The notes under the pieces: generated by a model
What the model was told of the DNA's origin: nothing
Database searches by the model: none
The model's input: the letters and a program-made list of their open reading frames with translations, nothing else
Made by a program: the position numbers and the translations under genes
Source: an uncultured Bacilli bacterium
GTDB lineage: Bacteria; Bacillota_I; Bacilli_A; RF39; UBA660
Length of the DNA stretch: 6,432 nucleotides
NCBI GenBank assembly: GCA_934098665.1
Contig: CAKOOO010000028.1
Span: 1-6,432, forward strand
Direction: 5' to 3'
Shown here: one piece after another, positions 6,177-6,432 of the stretch
How positions within the stretch are numbered: position 1 is the stretch's first letter
How the letters are laid out: each line of letters opens with the position of its first letter

Positions 6177-6204
6177 GTAAGTACGATGAAGTGTACTTAC
6201 TTTA
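6173..6204 (-). promoter_or_regulatory. Perfect 12-bp inverted repeat, likely operator
   Basis: The arms taaagtaagtac (6173-6184) and gtacttacttta (6193-6204) are perfectly complementary around an 8-nt centre gatgaagt. The inner arm shares four bases with the ATPase -35 box. A further half-site aagtac occurs at 6218-6223. The hairpin is not followed by a T-run on the minus strand, so it does not look like a terminator for the permease, which already has one at 6228-6255. Position and symmetry suggest binding of a dimeric repressor, or an upstream element. No regulator gene is next to it. Confidence 0.6.
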
Positions 6205-6227
6205 TGTTTTTGAATTTAAGTACATTT

Positions 6228-6255
6228 AAAAAGACTTAAAAATTAATCTAAGTCT
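6228..6255 (-). terminator. Rho-independent terminator of the ABC permease gene
   Basis: On the minus strand, AGACTTA (6255-6249) pairs with TAAGTCT (6238-6232) around a 10-nt loop and is followed by TTTTT (6232-6228). It starts 9 bp past the permease stop codon. The stem is short and AT-rich, so its efficiency is uncertain. Confidence 0.6.
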
Positions 6256-6264
6256 AATTTAAGT

Positions 6265-6432
6265 TTAAATATTTTCATCTCTAATAGAATCTAAAATATT
6301 TTTAGAATTAACTTTTTTAACTGAATATCTCATAAGGGAGAATATTAATATAAATACTATTATAATACTTATAATTATACCTTTTAAAGGTAAATGATAA
6401 ATTAATGTCATTTCACCGATAAATGCTCTATG
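6265..6432 (-). CDS. C-terminal end of an FtsX/MacB-type ABC transporter permease (partial)
   Basis: The last 55 codons of a membrane protein whose start lies beyond the right edge. The visible tail contains one long hydrophobic helix (GIIISIIIVFILIFSLM, about residues 18-34 of the fragment), then a basic stretch RYSVKKVNSKN and the ending ILDSIRDENI. A final membrane helix followed by a short tail of the type K-x-N-I-x-x-x-I-R-x-E is characteristic of FtsX-domain permeases in MacB/LolC and BceB-like exporters. Residues before the helix (GEMTLIYHLP) fit the end of the preceding loop. The gene is separated from the ATPase gene by its own terminator and does not belong to that unit. Whether it serves as a detoxification exporter linked to the two-component system 5 kb away cannot be told from this fragment. 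Confidence 0.7.
   Translation of the reverse strand, partial: HRAFIGEMTLIYHLPLKGIIISIIIVFILIFSLMRYSVKKVNSKNILDSIRDENI

Noticed and set aside
6173..6204. The palindrome as a terminator of the permease gene
   Set aside because: On the minus strand it is followed by CAAATGAAAT rather than a T-run, and a better candidate hairpin with a T-run lies at 6228-6255.
1..6432. Mycoplasma-type code (TGA = Trp)
   Set aside because: Trp codons in the kinase and the transporter are TGG, and TGA terminates the transporter gene at a typical ATGA overlap.
1..6432. CRISPR array, tRNA, rRNA or insertion sequence
   Set aside because: No regularly spaced repeats, no tRNA-like cloverleaf or GC-rich RNA islands, and no transposase or target-site duplication were seen.

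Overview
The window comes from a very AT-rich bacterium, most likely a low-GC Bacillota (Clostridia or Bacilli type) or a close relative. Evidence is the strong purine-rich Shine-Dalgarno sites (AAGAGGT, GAAGGT, AGAGGTGA), heavy Lys/Asn/Ile use, and Firmicutes-like protein families. The standard bacterial code fits: Trp codons are TGG, and TGA is used as the stop of the transporter gene. The genus cannot be fixed from sequence alone.

Every supported gene lies on the minus strand, so transcription runs from the right edge to the left. In that order: (1) the last 55 codons of an FtsX/MacB-type ABC permease, ending at a terminator (6228-6255). (2) A strong sigma-A-like promoter (6148-6176), overlapped by a perfect 12-bp palindrome, driving a stand-alone AAA_14/DUF4143 ATPase that ends at a terminator (4870-4898). 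(3) A compact operon: a probably broken 31-codon leader gene, a 71-aa unknown protein, an isochorismatase-like cysteine hydrolase, a 10-TM EamA/DMT transporter, and a 354-aa protein of no family I recognise. The last four genes are separated by 13 and 19 bp and then a 4-bp ATGA overlap, and the terminator hairpin contains the final stop codon. (4) An OmpR-type response regulator and its two-TM histidine kinase, overlapping by 11 bp, followed 35 bp later by the start of a hydrophobic-leader protein cut by the left edge.

The most informative link is a 26/27-bp sequence found twice, just upstream of the response regulator and just upstream of the hydrolase/transporter operon, at nearly the same distance from a Shine-Dalgarno site and ATG. 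This suggests the two units are co-regulated, possibly by the two-component system itself. The operon would combine a small-molecule hydrolase, a small-molecule exporter or importer and an uncharacterised 354-aa protein. Its substrate is unknown, and this is the best candidate here for an undescribed functional module.
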